Part shown: one piece after another, positions 23,366-31,517 of the stretch
Layout of the letters: the number at the start of each line of letters is the position of its first letter
How positions within the stretch are numbered: position 1 is the stretch's first letter
Assembly: GCA_016177385.1 (NCBI GenBank)
Contig: JACOVJ010000054.1
Coordinates: forward strand, 1 to 40,027
DNA from: Candidatus Niyogiibacteriota bacterium
GTDB taxonomy: Bacteria; Patescibacteriota; Minisyncoccia; HO2-45-28
Direction: 5' to 3'
DNA length: 40,027 nucleotides
The notes under the pieces: model-generated
Seen by the model: the letters and a program-made list of their open reading frames with translations, nothing else
Database searches by the model: none
What the model was told of the DNA's origin: nothing
Made by a program: the position numbers and the translations under genes

Positions 23366-25512
23366 GAAAGTTGATTTTATTTTCATTCATGGTGGTCGCG
23401 GGAGGCGTATATTTACTTTCTTTCAGTCACGTTTTTGCTCGAACGACCGCGGGTCTGGATGGCAACATAGAAGATGTTCAAAATATCCATTTTAAACCGG
23501 CTGGTGATGCGATAACGCGGTATTTAATGCAATATTTGCAGCCCCAAACATCCCCCCAGCGACCGGGAGGAATTCGTATTTGCAACGGATTTTACAGCGG
23601 CGTTGTCGCGACGTGTGACCAGACCGAATCCGGAGCGATTCCCGGTTTTTTTATGGACATCTATGGGGGTCTTGGCCTTCGGGCCGGCGTTCTTAATTTG
23701 GGCGGCGCGGAAATTACCTATAATGTCGCCGGCACCGGAATTACCGATCAGTTGGCGGTTTCGTACGATGGTCAGACATGGCAGCCGATCGGCGCGGGCG
23801 CGGGCACGGGCGGGGGAGCTGCCGCCGGATGGGTATTTGAAGAGCCGGTCATCCAGCCGCAACCGTCGCTCATTACGACCGCCGAAGGGGTCTCGAACCG
23901 CGTGGGTATCAATGTACAGGGGGCGTATCCGGGTCTGGCGACGTTCACCGTAAAACAGCCGGCGGCCTATACGATCTCGAATGTTCAGGTCGCGGGGAAC
24001 AAGATAACGCCGGCCGCCGGAGGCACCACGGACTTTTTCCGGCAGGCGCATATCGGCGACCGGATCACGGCATACGTCGGATTCCCAACGTTTCCGGAGA
24101 GCCATACGGTTTTGAGTGTCGGTTTGATCAACGGCATTGAAACGATCACGGTGGATGCCGCGTTCAGCCAAGGGAGCGGGAATACCCGCATTGATATTCT
24201 TCCCTCGATCATTCGCGTGGAGAATGCGGCGGGCGAGGTCGTTTTCGGCGTGGACGGCAGCGGGAACGTGGTAGGGTCGGGATGGCTGAACGAAGACGGC
24301 GTACTTACCACGCCGCTTGGCATTGCGGTGGACGGCGACAGCGTATTTTTCAACAAATTGGGGGTGGGCGGCCCTTTTGATCTTACAGATCCCACGGCAT
24401 CGCCTTCCGGCAATGAAAATTATGGCACGCTCACGGTTCGCGGGACGCTGGATGTTGAGGCGGGCTCATCTAAATTGGAGGAAGCGAATATTGATGGGGT
24501 GGGTTTAAATGAGATTTTCATCACATCCCCACAATTTAAAGTGGGCGATGCGATTCGATTGGCGCAGAACGGCGAGACCAAGGCGCGAACGACGATTACC
24601 TATGTGGATGCTTCAAATCGCGCGGCGCTCGCGAGCGCAGGTGGGTTGAGTGTTAACGCAACCTACGATTTGTTCAAAGACAGCCGTCTATTCGAAGTTC
24701 AAAATGGCGCCGGAGTCCCCAAATTAACAATGGATAAAAGCGGGAATATCAATGCGCCTAGCGGGCTTAATATTTCCGGTGGAGCCGCGATCGGTTCTTA
24801 TGCAGGCGTGAATCCGGCGCCCGTAAACGGATTGATCGTATCCGGTAATGTCGGCATCGGGACGGCGGCGCCGGGGGCGAAGTTGCACGTAGTTCAAACT
24901 ACGAAACTGGCTGGCAACGGAATTAAGATAACAACACCCTCGGAAATTACGGGAGAAATATTTGAGGGCGGTGGTACTGATTTGGCAATCGGCGCAACCA
25001 CAAATCACGCGGTGAATTTCATACAAGCTAACGCGCCGAGAATTACTTTAAATACTAATGGCACCGTCGACATCGGTTCTAATCCGATTCGCTTCTCTTC
25101 TGCTTGGACCGCTTCCCCTGACAGTGTTACTAACAGAGCAGAAATATCAAATGATACAGAAACATTCAAAACGTTGATGATTGTTGGAAATAAATCTGGT
25201 GGTGCGGAGCGCAGAGTTTCTATTTGGGATAGATTGGAAGTTAATGGCAAATTTTTAATAAACAACTCGCAAAAATTTAATACAGTAAAATATGTAAACG
25301 CGGGAGAGGATACGCGAACCCAATGCACTCACAACGCGGATACCTGCGATGGAAATAGAAACGCGGTTTACACCTGTTCTGTAACTGATGTAAAAACGTG
25401 TTGGGACGAATTCCAGGAAATTAGTGGGGGGGGTTGTAGCGTTGACAGTGGGTCGCGCTCAAGCAGGCTTGTTACATGCAAGGCAGCGGCATATTTACTA
25501 GCGGAACCATAG
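23362..25512 (+). CDS. large secreted surface protein with NVGIG...P.AKL motif
   Basis: The 716-residue protein has a signal peptide (residues 1-27, RKLILFSFMVVAGGVYLL) and a long beta-rich, Gly/Thr/Asn-rich body. VSGNVGIGTAAPGAKLHV matches a motif common in tail-fibre-like and CPR surface proteins. The C-terminal part (CTHNADTCDGNRNAVYTCSVTDVKTCWDEF) is rich in cysteine, probably disulfide-bonded by the DsbA/VKOR system. The last roughly 600 bp are visibly more AT-rich than the rest, suggesting a replaced C-terminal module. The ATG at 23362 overlaps the previous stop as ATGA. Confidence 0.7.
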   Translation: MRKLILFSFMVVAGGVYLLSFSHVFARTTAGLDGNIEDVQNIHFKPAGDAITRYLMQYLQPQTSPQRPGGIRICNGFYSGVVATCDQTESGAIPGFFMDIYGGLGLRAGVLNLGGAEITYNVAGTGITDQLAVSYDGQTWQPIGAGAGTGGGAAAGWVFEEPVIQPQPSLITTAEGVSNRVGINVQGAYPGLATFTVKQPAAYTISNVQVAGNKITPAAGGTTDFFRQAHIGDRITAYVGFPTFPESHTVLSVGLINGIETITVDAAFSQGSGNTRIDILPSIIRVENAAGEVVFGVDGSGNVVGSGWLNEDGVLTTPLGIAVDGDSVFFNKLGVGGPFDLTDPTASPSGNENYGTLTVRGTLDVEAGSSKLEEANIDGVGLNEIFITSPQFKVGDAIRLAQNGETKARTTITYVDASNRAALASAGGLSVNATYDLFKDSRLFEVQNGAGVPKLTMDKSGNINAPSGLNISGGAAIGSYAGVNPAPVNGLIVSGNVGIGTAAPGAKLHVVQTTKLAGNGIKITTPSEITGEIFEGGGTDLAIGATTNHAVNFIQANAPRITLNTNGTVDIGSNPIRFSSAWTASPDSVTNRAEISNDTETFKTLMIVGNKSGGAERRVSIWDRLEVNGKFLINNSQKFNTVKYVNAGEDTRTQCTHNADTCDGNRNAVYTCSVTDVKTCWDEFQEISGGGCSVDSGSRSSRLVTCKAAAYLLAEP

Positions 25513-25564
25513 GAATCTAGCGTCGTGAAATTTATCGGGGGTGGAACTCGATAGTAGAATCCCA

Positions 25565-25608
25565 CGAGGTTCTTCCTCGTAAGATTCGAGGTTCTTCCTC
25601 GTAAGATT
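25565..25608. repeat. two tandem 22-bp REP-like units (CGAGGTTCTTCCTCGTAAGATT)
   Basis: Two identical 22-bp copies lie head to tail, each with hairpin CGAGG/CCTCG and loop TTCTT. They lie downstream of the REP-associated transposase gene and 25 bp from a different REP hairpin. Confidence 0.85.
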
Positions 25609-25633
25609 CTAATCAAGGACGATTTCTAAATTC

Positions 25634-25652
25634 TACGAGGCTCGGCCTCATA
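25634..25652. repeat. REP hairpin (GAGGC-TCG-GCCTC), copy 1
   Basis: TACGAGGCTCGGCCTCATA overlaps the end of the transposase gene; the stop codon TGA (minus strand) lies inside it. Confidence 0.85.
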
Positions 25653-26343
25653 CATTGTTATCTAGAGCCACTTCGTCCATTTCTTCTGTATTAGTTTTCC
25701 AATCCCGGATCCATTCTTTAGTTTTTTGTTTATAGTTTTGTTTGCCATCAAAATAATCTAAAAGAAAATCTCGCGTCGTTATCGACGGGAAGTTTTTCTT
25801 TCCCATATAATCCGGAAAACTGCTCCATCGATAGTTTTCTAAAAATTGCATCCGCACACTTAATGAGGCCGAGCCTCGTACCCGTACGTTTTGCAGATCA
25901 AGCGGATTCATGTGTATGTAATGGGGAATGTGCATGAGATGCGATTCGCGGTCAATGCGAATCGCCTTGAATTTCCCTTGAAAAAGAGGGCCGACGCGCT
26001 TATATTTTTGATTGAAATACATTACATAACCAGTTCCCAATTTGTGCATAAATCTTGGAACCCCACTCTCATCTTTTGCGCGCACCAACAAGTGAAAGTG
26101 ATTTGGCATCAGCGTAAATATCAAAATATCCACCAATTGTTTCCTTGATGTATGAGGCTCGGCCTCATACGATTTGATGTGGGGCTTGCAATGGGCATCA
26201 AGAGCGGGTGCTTCGTCATTGAATTCAAAAAGATTATGAATAAATCTGTAATAATCTTTTTCATTTGAGAAGATATTTCTCTTCTCAACGCCGCGGTTAT
26301 AAATATGATATATCTCATTTTCCGCAAAGCTTTCTTTTCTCAT
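25648..26343 (-). CDS. REP-associated tyrosine transposase (RAYT, Y1/HUH family)
   Basis: The 231-residue protein starts MRKESFAENEIYHIYNRG, the usual RAYT opening, and has the HUH motif LMPNHFHLLVR (His82, His84). A tyrosine-rich segment YVMYFNQKYKRVGPLFQGKFKA (Tyr106, Tyr109, Tyr114) contains the candidate nucleophile. HIPHYIHMNPL and NYRWSSFPDYMG complete the family pattern. RAYTs nick single-stranded DNA at REP hairpins. Two of the local REP copies are embedded in frame (residues about 58-64, SYEAEPH, and 155-161, VRGSASL), and a third supplies the stop codon. Confidence 0.9.
   Translation of the reverse strand: MRKESFAENEIYHIYNRGVEKRNIFSNEKDYYRFIHNLFEFNDEAPALDAHCKPHIKSYEAEPHTSRKQLVDILIFTLMPNHFHLLVRAKDESGVPRFMHKLGTGYVMYFNQKYKRVGPLFQGKFKAIRIDRESHLMHIPHYIHMNPLDLQNVRVRGSASLSVRMQFLENYRWSSFPDYMGKKNFPSITTRDFLLDYFDGKQNYKQKTKEWIRDWKTNTEEMDEVALDNNV
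25862..25880. repeat. REP hairpin, copy 2 (inside the transposase gene)
   Basis: AATGAGGCCGAGCCTCGTA is the complement-orientation copy of the 25634 element and is in frame in the transposase gene. Confidence 0.85.
26150..26170. repeat. REP hairpin, copy 3 (inside the transposase gene)
   Basis: The 21-bp copy starting GTATGAGGCTCGG is nearly a perfect palindrome and encodes SYEAEPH on the minus strand. Confidence 0.85.
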
Positions 26344-26366
26344 AAAGGAATGATAACATGAATAAA

Positions 26367-26385
26367 GTATGAGGCCGAGCCTCAG
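26367..26385. repeat. REP hairpin, copy 4 (upstream of the transposase gene)
   Basis: GTATGAGGCCGAGCCTCAG lies 24 bp beyond the transposase start. With copy 1 it brackets the gene in opposite orientation. Confidence 0.85.
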
Positions 26386-26483
26386 TAACTTAATCTATCC
26401 AGCGACCTATTATTGATGTGATGCCAACTGCAGCGCGGTTTTGGTTGCGGCGGCATTTTGGGATGTGGTAGCATTTTAGGCAT

Positions 26484-27221
26484 ATGGAAAACTCAACAAC
26501 CAACGAAAGTGGAGGGGGAGAGAAGCAGTCGCCGTTCATCATTCCCGGGACGATCCTGCTTGCGGCCGTGATCGTGGCGGGAGCCATTATGTATGCAAGC
26601 GGCGGGAAAACCGCAAAAGCGCCGGACGGCGAAGACCAGCAAGCGGCCGCTGCGGGCGCGTCCGAGGATGCGCAGCGATTACTTCAGGCCGAGCCGGGGG
26701 ATTTTGTGCTGGGCAATCCCGAAGCGCCCGTTACGCTCGTGGAGTTCGCGGATTTCCAGTGTCCGTTTTGCGGACGGTTTTTCAAGCAGACACTTCCGCA
26801 GATCAAGGATAAGTACGTGAAAACCGGACAGGTAAAATTCATCTTCCGCGATTTTGCGTTCTTGGGTGAGGAATCGTTCAGGGCGGCAGAGGCCGCCCGA
26901 TGCGCGGGCGAGCAGAGAAAATTCTGGGAGTATCATGATTATCTTTACAACCATCAAAGCGGCGAGAATGAAGGGGCGTTTGCCGACACCAACCTTAAGA
27001 AATTCGCGCTGACCCTAGGCCTCGACCAGGAATCTTTTGATGCATGCCTTGATTCCGGTAAATACCGCGAATTGGTTGAAAAAGAGTCGTCGGGCGGCAA
27101 TGACCTCGGTGTTTCGGGAACCCCGACCACGTTCGTGAACGGAAAATCCGTGGTCGGAGCCGTTCCGTTTTCCGAGATCGACAAAGAGATCCAGGCGGCG
27201 CTTCAGGCAGCGGGGGAGTAA
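26484..27221 (+). CDS. DsbA-like membrane-anchored thiol oxidoreductase (second)
   Basis: The 245-residue protein has an N-terminal anchor (about residues 20-38), an Ala/Gln-rich linker and a DsbA-type thioredoxin domain with FQCPFCG (Cys93, Cys96) and a later SGTPTTFVNG with the cis-proline. It is closest to the DsbA/DsbG-like forms with a four-helix insertion. It lies 6 bp before trxB, so the pair is probably co-transcribed. Confidence 0.9.
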   Translation: MENSTTNESGGGEKQSPFIIPGTILLAAVIVAGAIMYASGGKTAKAPDGEDQQAAAAGASEDAQRLLQAEPGDFVLGNPEAPVTLVEFADFQCPFCGRFFKQTLPQIKDKYVKTGQVKFIFRDFAFLGEESFRAAEAARCAGEQRKFWEYHDYLYNHQSGENEGAFADTNLKKFALTLGLDQESFDACLDSGKYRELVEKESSGGNDLGVSGTPTTFVNGKSVVGAVPFSEIDKEIQAALQAAGE

Positions 27222-27227
27222 TTCTAT

Positions 27228-28229
27228 ATGGCGGCGCTTTATGACGTTATCATCATCGGCGGCGGGCCGGCCGGGTGCGCTGCGGCCGTGTATGCCGCGC
27301 GCAAACAACTGAAGACCCTGCTTATCACCGAATCGTTCGGCGGGCAATCCATCGTGTCGGACGATATTCAGAATTGGATCGGCGAGCCGCATATTTCGGG
27401 ATTTGACCTTGCAAAAAAACTCGAGGCGCATGTCCGCGCCTATTCCGAGCAGGTGGCCATCGCGATGCCGGAGCGTGCCGTAAAAGTGCGCGCGGAGCGG
27501 TGCCTGCCTACCGGACAGGCAGGCGCTGTCGGTGAGGAGCGCATGTGCGATTTTGAAGTGGATACGGATAAGGGGAACGCCTACATCGGCAAAACCATTG
27601 TCCTCGTCGCGGGGGCACGAAGACGCAAACTCGGCATTCCGGGCGAGGACAAATTCGAAGGCAAGGGTGTCGCGTATTGCTCGACCTGTGATGCGCCGCT
27701 TTTTTCGGGTAAGCGCGTGGCGGTCGTGGGCGGCGGAAATGCGGGACTCGAAGCCGTACAGGATCTTTTTCCGTATGCGTCCGAAGTTACCATTATAGAA
27801 TACGGCGAAGCGCTTAAGGGCGATCCGGTGACGCAGGAAGAGATCAAAAAGAACCCGAAATTGAAAGACATCATTCTGAATGCCCAAACGCTTGAGGTGT
27901 TGGGCGACAAAACCGTATCGGGTTTGAAATATAAAGACCGCGCGACGGGCGAGGAAAAAGTTCTTGAGGTCGACGGCATTTTCGTCGAGATCGGTTCGGT
28001 TCCTAATTCCGAAATGGTCAAGGACCTAGTTGAGCTCGATAAATGGGGACAGGTGATCATCGATTCCAAGCACGCCTCCACGTCGCATGCCGGTATCTTT
28101 GCAGCGGGCGATATCACGGATGATCCGTACAAACAGAACAACGTTTCGGCGGGCGATGCCGTGAAGGCGGCGCTCGCCACGTATGCGTATCTGCAAAAAC
28201 GCGAAAAGCAAAGCCCGGCCGCCGCATAA
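27228..28229 (+). CDS. trxB: thioredoxin reductase
   Basis: The 333-residue protein has YDVIIIGGGPAGCAAA (FAD), GVAYCSTCDAPLF with the redox-active pair Cys151/Cys154, VAVVGGGNAGLEAVQ (NADPH) and GIFAAGDITDDPYKQN. It reduces thioredoxin-like partners with NADPH. Residues 92-99 (CLPTGQAG) come from a palindromic insertion at 27502-27524 in a surface loop before the redox site; the fold motifs are otherwise complete. Adjacent to the DsbA-like gene. Confidence 0.95.
   Translation: MAALYDVIIIGGGPAGCAAAVYAARKQLKTLLITESFGGQSIVSDDIQNWIGEPHISGFDLAKKLEAHVRAYSEQVAIAMPERAVKVRAERCLPTGQAGAVGEERMCDFEVDTDKGNAYIGKTIVLVAGARRRKLGIPGEDKFEGKGVAYCSTCDAPLFSGKRVAVVGGGNAGLEAVQDLFPYASEVTIIEYGEALKGDPVTQEEIKKNPKLKDIILNAQTLEVLGDKTVSGLKYKDRATGEEKVLEVDGIFVEIGSVPNSEMVKDLVELDKWGQVIIDSKHASTSHAGIFAAGDITDDPYKQNNVSAGDAVKAALATYAYLQKREKQSPAAA
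27502..27524. repeat. palindromic insertion inside trxB (encodes LPTGQAG)
   Basis: GCCTGCCT (27502-27509) and AGGCAGGC (27517-27524) form a hairpin with loop ACCGGAC. From memory, LPTGQAG/LPAGRQAG-like peptides of this origin are scattered through CPR proteins. Confidence 0.75.
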
Positions 28230-28234
28230 TCTGG

Positions 28235-28240
28235 TATACT
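28235..28240 (+). promoter_or_regulatory. -10 element for a leaderless gap transcript
   Basis: TATACT ends 6 nt before the GAPDH ATG. No good -35 box is seen. Equivalent boxes lie before genes at 1054, 9457, 11218, 12191, 16861, 17036, 22612 and 33522. Confidence 0.5.
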
Positions 28241-28246
28241 AGTGAT

Positions 28247-29251
28247 ATGAAAATCGCGATCAACGGTTTCGGCAGGATCGGCAGGGTATTTTTCCGCCAC
28301 GCATTCGGCGAGCGCGGCATTGAGATCGTCGCGGTCAACGACCTCGGAAGTTGTGCGAATCTTGCATATTTGCTCGCGCACGATTCCGTGTACGGGCGAT
28401 ACGAAAAAGAAGTTTCGACCGAGGACGGATATCTCGTCGTGGACGGAACGCGCATCCGGTTTTTGCAGGAAAAGGACCCCGCAAAACTGCCGTGGAGCGA
28501 GCTCGGCATCGATATTGCCGTTGAGTCCACGGGCGTTTTTGATTCGTACGAAAAAGCAAAAACGCATCTGGATGCGGGAGCGAAGCGCGTGGTGATAACG
28601 GCTCCGGCAAAAGACGAGGGGGAAACCAAGACATTCACGCCGAATGTCGGCATGGATTTTGCGGCGGCGGGAAAGATCACCTCGAACGCATCCTGCACCA
28701 CGAACGCCGCAACGCCGGTCATGGCGGTTCTGATGCAAAATCCGGGCATTAAAAAGGCGCTGCTCAATACGGTGCATGGATATACGGCATCGCAGGGATT
28801 GGTGGACGGCACCGCGACCAAGGATTTTCGCAGGGGGCGCGCGGCCGGCGTGAATATTTCGCCATCGTCCACGGGCGCGGCCGAAGCGGTGGTCAAAGCC
28901 ATTCCGGGGGCCGAGGGGCGGTTCGACGGCATTGCGATGCGGGTGCCCGTGATCTCGGGCTCGCTCATCGACTTCACGTTTGTAGCAGAGCGCCAAACGT
29001 CGGCCGAGGAGGTCAATGATATTTTCCGTGCGGCCGCCGCATCCAAAGAATGGAAAGGGATCCTGCGCGTGACCGAGGAGCCGCTGGTTTCGACGGATAT
29101 TTTGCGCGACCCGCACGGCTCGATCGTGGATCTTGCGATGACGCGGGTGGTTGCAGGTGATCTCGTTAAAGTGCTTTCGTGGTACGACAACGAATGGGGG
29201 TACGGCGCGATGCTCTTAAAGCACATCGAGAGTTTGAAAAATTATCTTTAG
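28247..29251 (+). CDS. gap: glyceraldehyde-3-phosphate dehydrogenase, type I
   Basis: The 334-residue protein has INGFGRIGR (NAD-binding), the catalytic SNASCTTNA (Cys150), HGYTASQ with the general base His177, and SWYDNEWGYGAML at the end. It oxidises glyceraldehyde-3-phosphate in glycolysis. It opens the carbon-metabolism block that runs to 37636. Confidence 0.97.
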   Translation: MKIAINGFGRIGRVFFRHAFGERGIEIVAVNDLGSCANLAYLLAHDSVYGRYEKEVSTEDGYLVVDGTRIRFLQEKDPAKLPWSELGIDIAVESTGVFDSYEKAKTHLDAGAKRVVITAPAKDEGETKTFTPNVGMDFAAAGKITSNASCTTNAATPVMAVLMQNPGIKKALLNTVHGYTASQGLVDGTATKDFRRGRAAGVNISPSSTGAAEAVVKAIPGAEGRFDGIAMRVPVISGSLIDFTFVAERQTSAEEVNDIFRAAAASKEWKGILRVTEEPLVSTDILRDPHGSIVDLAMTRVVAGDLVKVLSWYDNEWGYGAMLLKHIESLKNYL

Positions 29252-29328
29252 GCGTTTACGCGCTTTCCATTTTCTTTTCTCGACACGCTCGAATGCCCCT
29301 GCGAGGCATTCTTACTCACTCCAATTTT

Positions 29329-29787
29329 GTGAAAATCTATCTTGCATCCGATCACGCCGGTTTTGAACTGAAAGAAAAAATTAAAAAATACCTCACGGAA
29401 CTCGGCCACGCAGTCGAGGATAGGGGTCCCGCGCGGTTCGACCCCGAAGACGACTATCCCGATCTTATTCGTCCGGCCGCCGAAGCAGTGGCTGCGGACC
29501 CGGAATCGCGCGGTATTATTTTGGGTGGTTCCGGCCAAGGCGAGGCGATGGTCGCGAACCGCATTCGCGGAATTCGCGCCGTCGTATTTTACGGCGGGCA
29601 ATGGGTTGGGCACGGTGATCGCGTTGTCAAACTTTCGCGCGATCACAATGACGCCAACATCCTATCGCTTGGCGCGCGGTTTATGGATTTTCTCATGGCC
29701 CAGCGCGCGATCGACCTGTGGTTAAAGACCCCGTTTTCGCGTGACGAGCGTCACCTGCGCCGTATTAAAAAAATCGATCCCGTATGA
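29329..29787 (+). CDS. rpiB: ribose-5-phosphate isomerase B
   Basis: The 152-residue protein opens KIYLASDHAGFELKE and contains IILGGSGQGEAMVANRIRGIRA and NDANILSLGARF, all RpiB hallmarks. The usual GTGIG-type loop reads GGSGQG, with Ser in place of the family's common Cys. It interconverts ribose- and ribulose-5-phosphate. The start is GTG at 29329; upstream ATGs would add residues absent from the family. It overlaps rpe by 4 bp (ATGA). Confidence 0.9.
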   Translation: MKIYLASDHAGFELKEKIKKYLTELGHAVEDRGPARFDPEDDYPDLIRPAAEAVAADPESRGIILGGSGQGEAMVANRIRGIRAVVFYGGQWVGHGDRVVKLSRDHNDANILSLGARFMDFLMAQRAIDLWLKTPFSRDERHLRRIKKIDPV

Positions 29788-30434
29788 CCGCGCTGATTCC
29801 CGCCATTAACGCCGAAACATTCGAGGAGGTCGTGCGTCGCATCCGCATGCTTGAGCCGCTCGCGGAGAAATTCGGTTTTAATACGGTCCACCTGGATGTT
29901 GCGGACGGCACGTTCACCGAAAATACGATCTGGCATGATGCGCGCGAACTAGTCGGCTTCGAAACCCCCTTAGCGATCGAGGCGCATTTGATGCTTGCCG
30001 AAATAGATATGCGCCTCGAGGGATGGCTTTTTGACCCGATGACACGCATCATTTTTCATAAGGAAGCTGCGCACGACCCCTCATTCGTCATCCAAAAATG
30101 CCGCGACGCGAAAATAGGGGTCGGCATTGCGGTCCGTCCGGAAACCGACTGGAAAGTGACCAAGCCCTATTGGAGCGCGGTTGATTGCGTCCAGCTGCTG
30201 TCGGTCATTCCCGGTCGCGCCGGACAGGCGATACAGGAGGGCACCACGGACAAGCTCCGAGCCTTACGTGCAGCATGCCCTTCCTGTACAATAGAAGTCG
30301 ACGGCGGCGTTTCGGCGCGGAATGCGAAAGAATTGAAAGACGCCGGCGCGGACTGGTTGGTGGCGGCATCCGCGATTTTTGATGCGCCCGACGTGGAAGG
30401 AGCGATCGCAAATTTAACGCAGGCGGTTTCATAG
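29784..30434 (+). CDS. rpe: ribulose-phosphate 3-epimerase-like protein
   Basis: The 216-residue protein is a TIM barrel with VHLDVADGTFTENTIW (usually H.DxMDGxFVPN), IEAHLML, GVGIAVRPETDW, QLLSVIPGRAGQAI and IEVDGGVSARNAKEL, the pattern of ribulose-phosphate epimerases. The second motif deviates (VADG, TEN), but the catalytic aspartates (HLDVAD, VDGG) remain. Coupled to rpiB and followed 6 bp later by transketolase. Confidence 0.85.
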   Translation: MTALIPAINAETFEEVVRRIRMLEPLAEKFGFNTVHLDVADGTFTENTIWHDARELVGFETPLAIEAHLMLAEIDMRLEGWLFDPMTRIIFHKEAAHDPSFVIQKCRDAKIGVGIAVRPETDWKVTKPYWSAVDCVQLLSVIPGRAGQAIQEGTTDKLRALRAACPSCTIEVDGGVSARNAKELKDAGADWLVAASAIFDAPDVEGAIANLTQAVS

Positions 30435-30440
30435 ATTTTC

Positions 30441-31301
30441 ATGCCTCATTTGCACGACGACACAATCAAAGAGCTGGAAGAAAAAGCGAATCAGATCCGC
30501 GAATCGCTGGTTGATGAATTGGTCACGGCCGGCTCTGGCCATTCCGCGGGCCCTTTGGGCATGGCGGATATTTTCACGCTTTTGTATTTTCATGTGTTAA
30601 ATCACGATCCTCGGAATCCCGACTGGCCCGACCGCGACCGTTTGGTCCTCTCGAACGGCCATATTTGTCCTGTGCAATATGCAACGATGGCGCATGCGGG
30701 ATATTTTCCCGTCAAAGAATTAAAGACGCTTCGCAAATTCGGAACGCGCCTGCAGGGCCATCCGCACCGCACATCGCTTCCCGGGATCGAAACGACGTCG
30801 GGCCCGCTGGGTTCTGGGCTTTCCCAGGCCATTGGTATGGCCATTGCCGCGCTCATGGACGACCGGAAAAATTATATCTATTGTCTGATGTCGGACGCCG
30901 AGCATCAGGCGGGGCAGACGTGGGAGGCGGCCATGCTCGCGGGCAAACACAAACTCTGGAATCTGATCGCCATCATGGACCGCAACAACATCCAGATCGA
31001 CGGGTTCACGGAAAACGTGATGCCGCTTGAGCCGTTACGCGCAAAATACGAGGCGTTCAACTGGCGCGTGATCGATGCGAACGGCCATGATTTTGCCGAA
31101 ATGCACTCGGCGATCGAGGAAGCGAAGGCGGTGTACGAAAAGCCGACCATGATCCTGGCGCATACGATCCCCGGCAAAGGTGTGTCGTATATGGAGCGCA
31201 AATTCGAATGGCACGGCAAGCCGCCGAAACCCGACGAGGCGAAGGCCGCACTTGCCGAATTGCGGACACTCGGAGGGAAAATAAAAAGCGAGCATGAATA
31301 A
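30441..31301 (+). CDS. transketolase, N-terminal subunit
   Basis: The 286-residue protein equals the thiamine-diphosphate-binding half of transketolase: GSGHSAGPLGMADIF, LSNGHICPVQYA, GHPHRTSLPGIETTSGPLGSGLSQAIGMA, and YCLMSDAEHQAGQTWEAA with the GD(A)-type ThDP motif ending in DRNNIQIDG. The pyrimidine-binding half is encoded separately at 31518. A MITE-like element lies between the two subunit genes. Confidence 0.95.
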   Translation: MPHLHDDTIKELEEKANQIRESLVDELVTAGSGHSAGPLGMADIFTLLYFHVLNHDPRNPDWPDRDRLVLSNGHICPVQYATMAHAGYFPVKELKTLRKFGTRLQGHPHRTSLPGIETTSGPLGSGLSQAIGMAIAALMDDRKNYIYCLMSDAEHQAGQTWEAAMLAGKHKLWNLIAIMDRNNIQIDGFTENVMPLEPLRAKYEAFNWRVIDANGHDFAEMHSAIEEAKAVYEKPTMILAHTIPGKGVSYMERKFEWHGKPPKPDEAKAALAELRTLGGKIKSEHE

Positions 31302-31302
31302 G

Positions 31303-31510
31303 AAAAGAATCCAATTATCCCTTTTTGAGACCGTCCGCAGAAGGGGCGTTTTGCTTACGCAAAAGCGCCTGCATCTCTCCAGGCGAGCGGGCACGGGTTT
31401 CGCGTATAATTACGCAAAGCGTATACGCGAAACGAGCGAGCCGAGGATAGAGCAAAATATCTCGCTGGGATATTTTGCGTGTCTCGAAAAGGCGATAATC
31501 GGATTCTTTT
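31303..31510. mobile_element. MITE-like element, about 208 bp, AGAATCC ends
   Basis: Terminal inverted repeats (AAAAGAATCCAATTATCC... and its complement with about 25 of 29 matches) bound non-coding DNA holding two further hairpins: GTTTCGCGTATA/TATACGCGAAAC (31397-31433) and GCAAAATATC/GATATTTTGC (31452-31478). A 72-codon open frame here is judged an accident. It separates the transketolase subunit genes. Confidence 0.8.
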
Positions 31511-31517
31511 GATTTCC

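Noticed and set aside
27581..29116. 511-codon minus-strand frame
   Set aside because: Antisense to trxB and gap, both with all catalytic motifs.
31294..31512. 72-codon open frame between the transketolase subunits
   Set aside because: It lies almost wholly inside a terminal-inverted-repeat element with internal palindromes and has no protein-like pattern.
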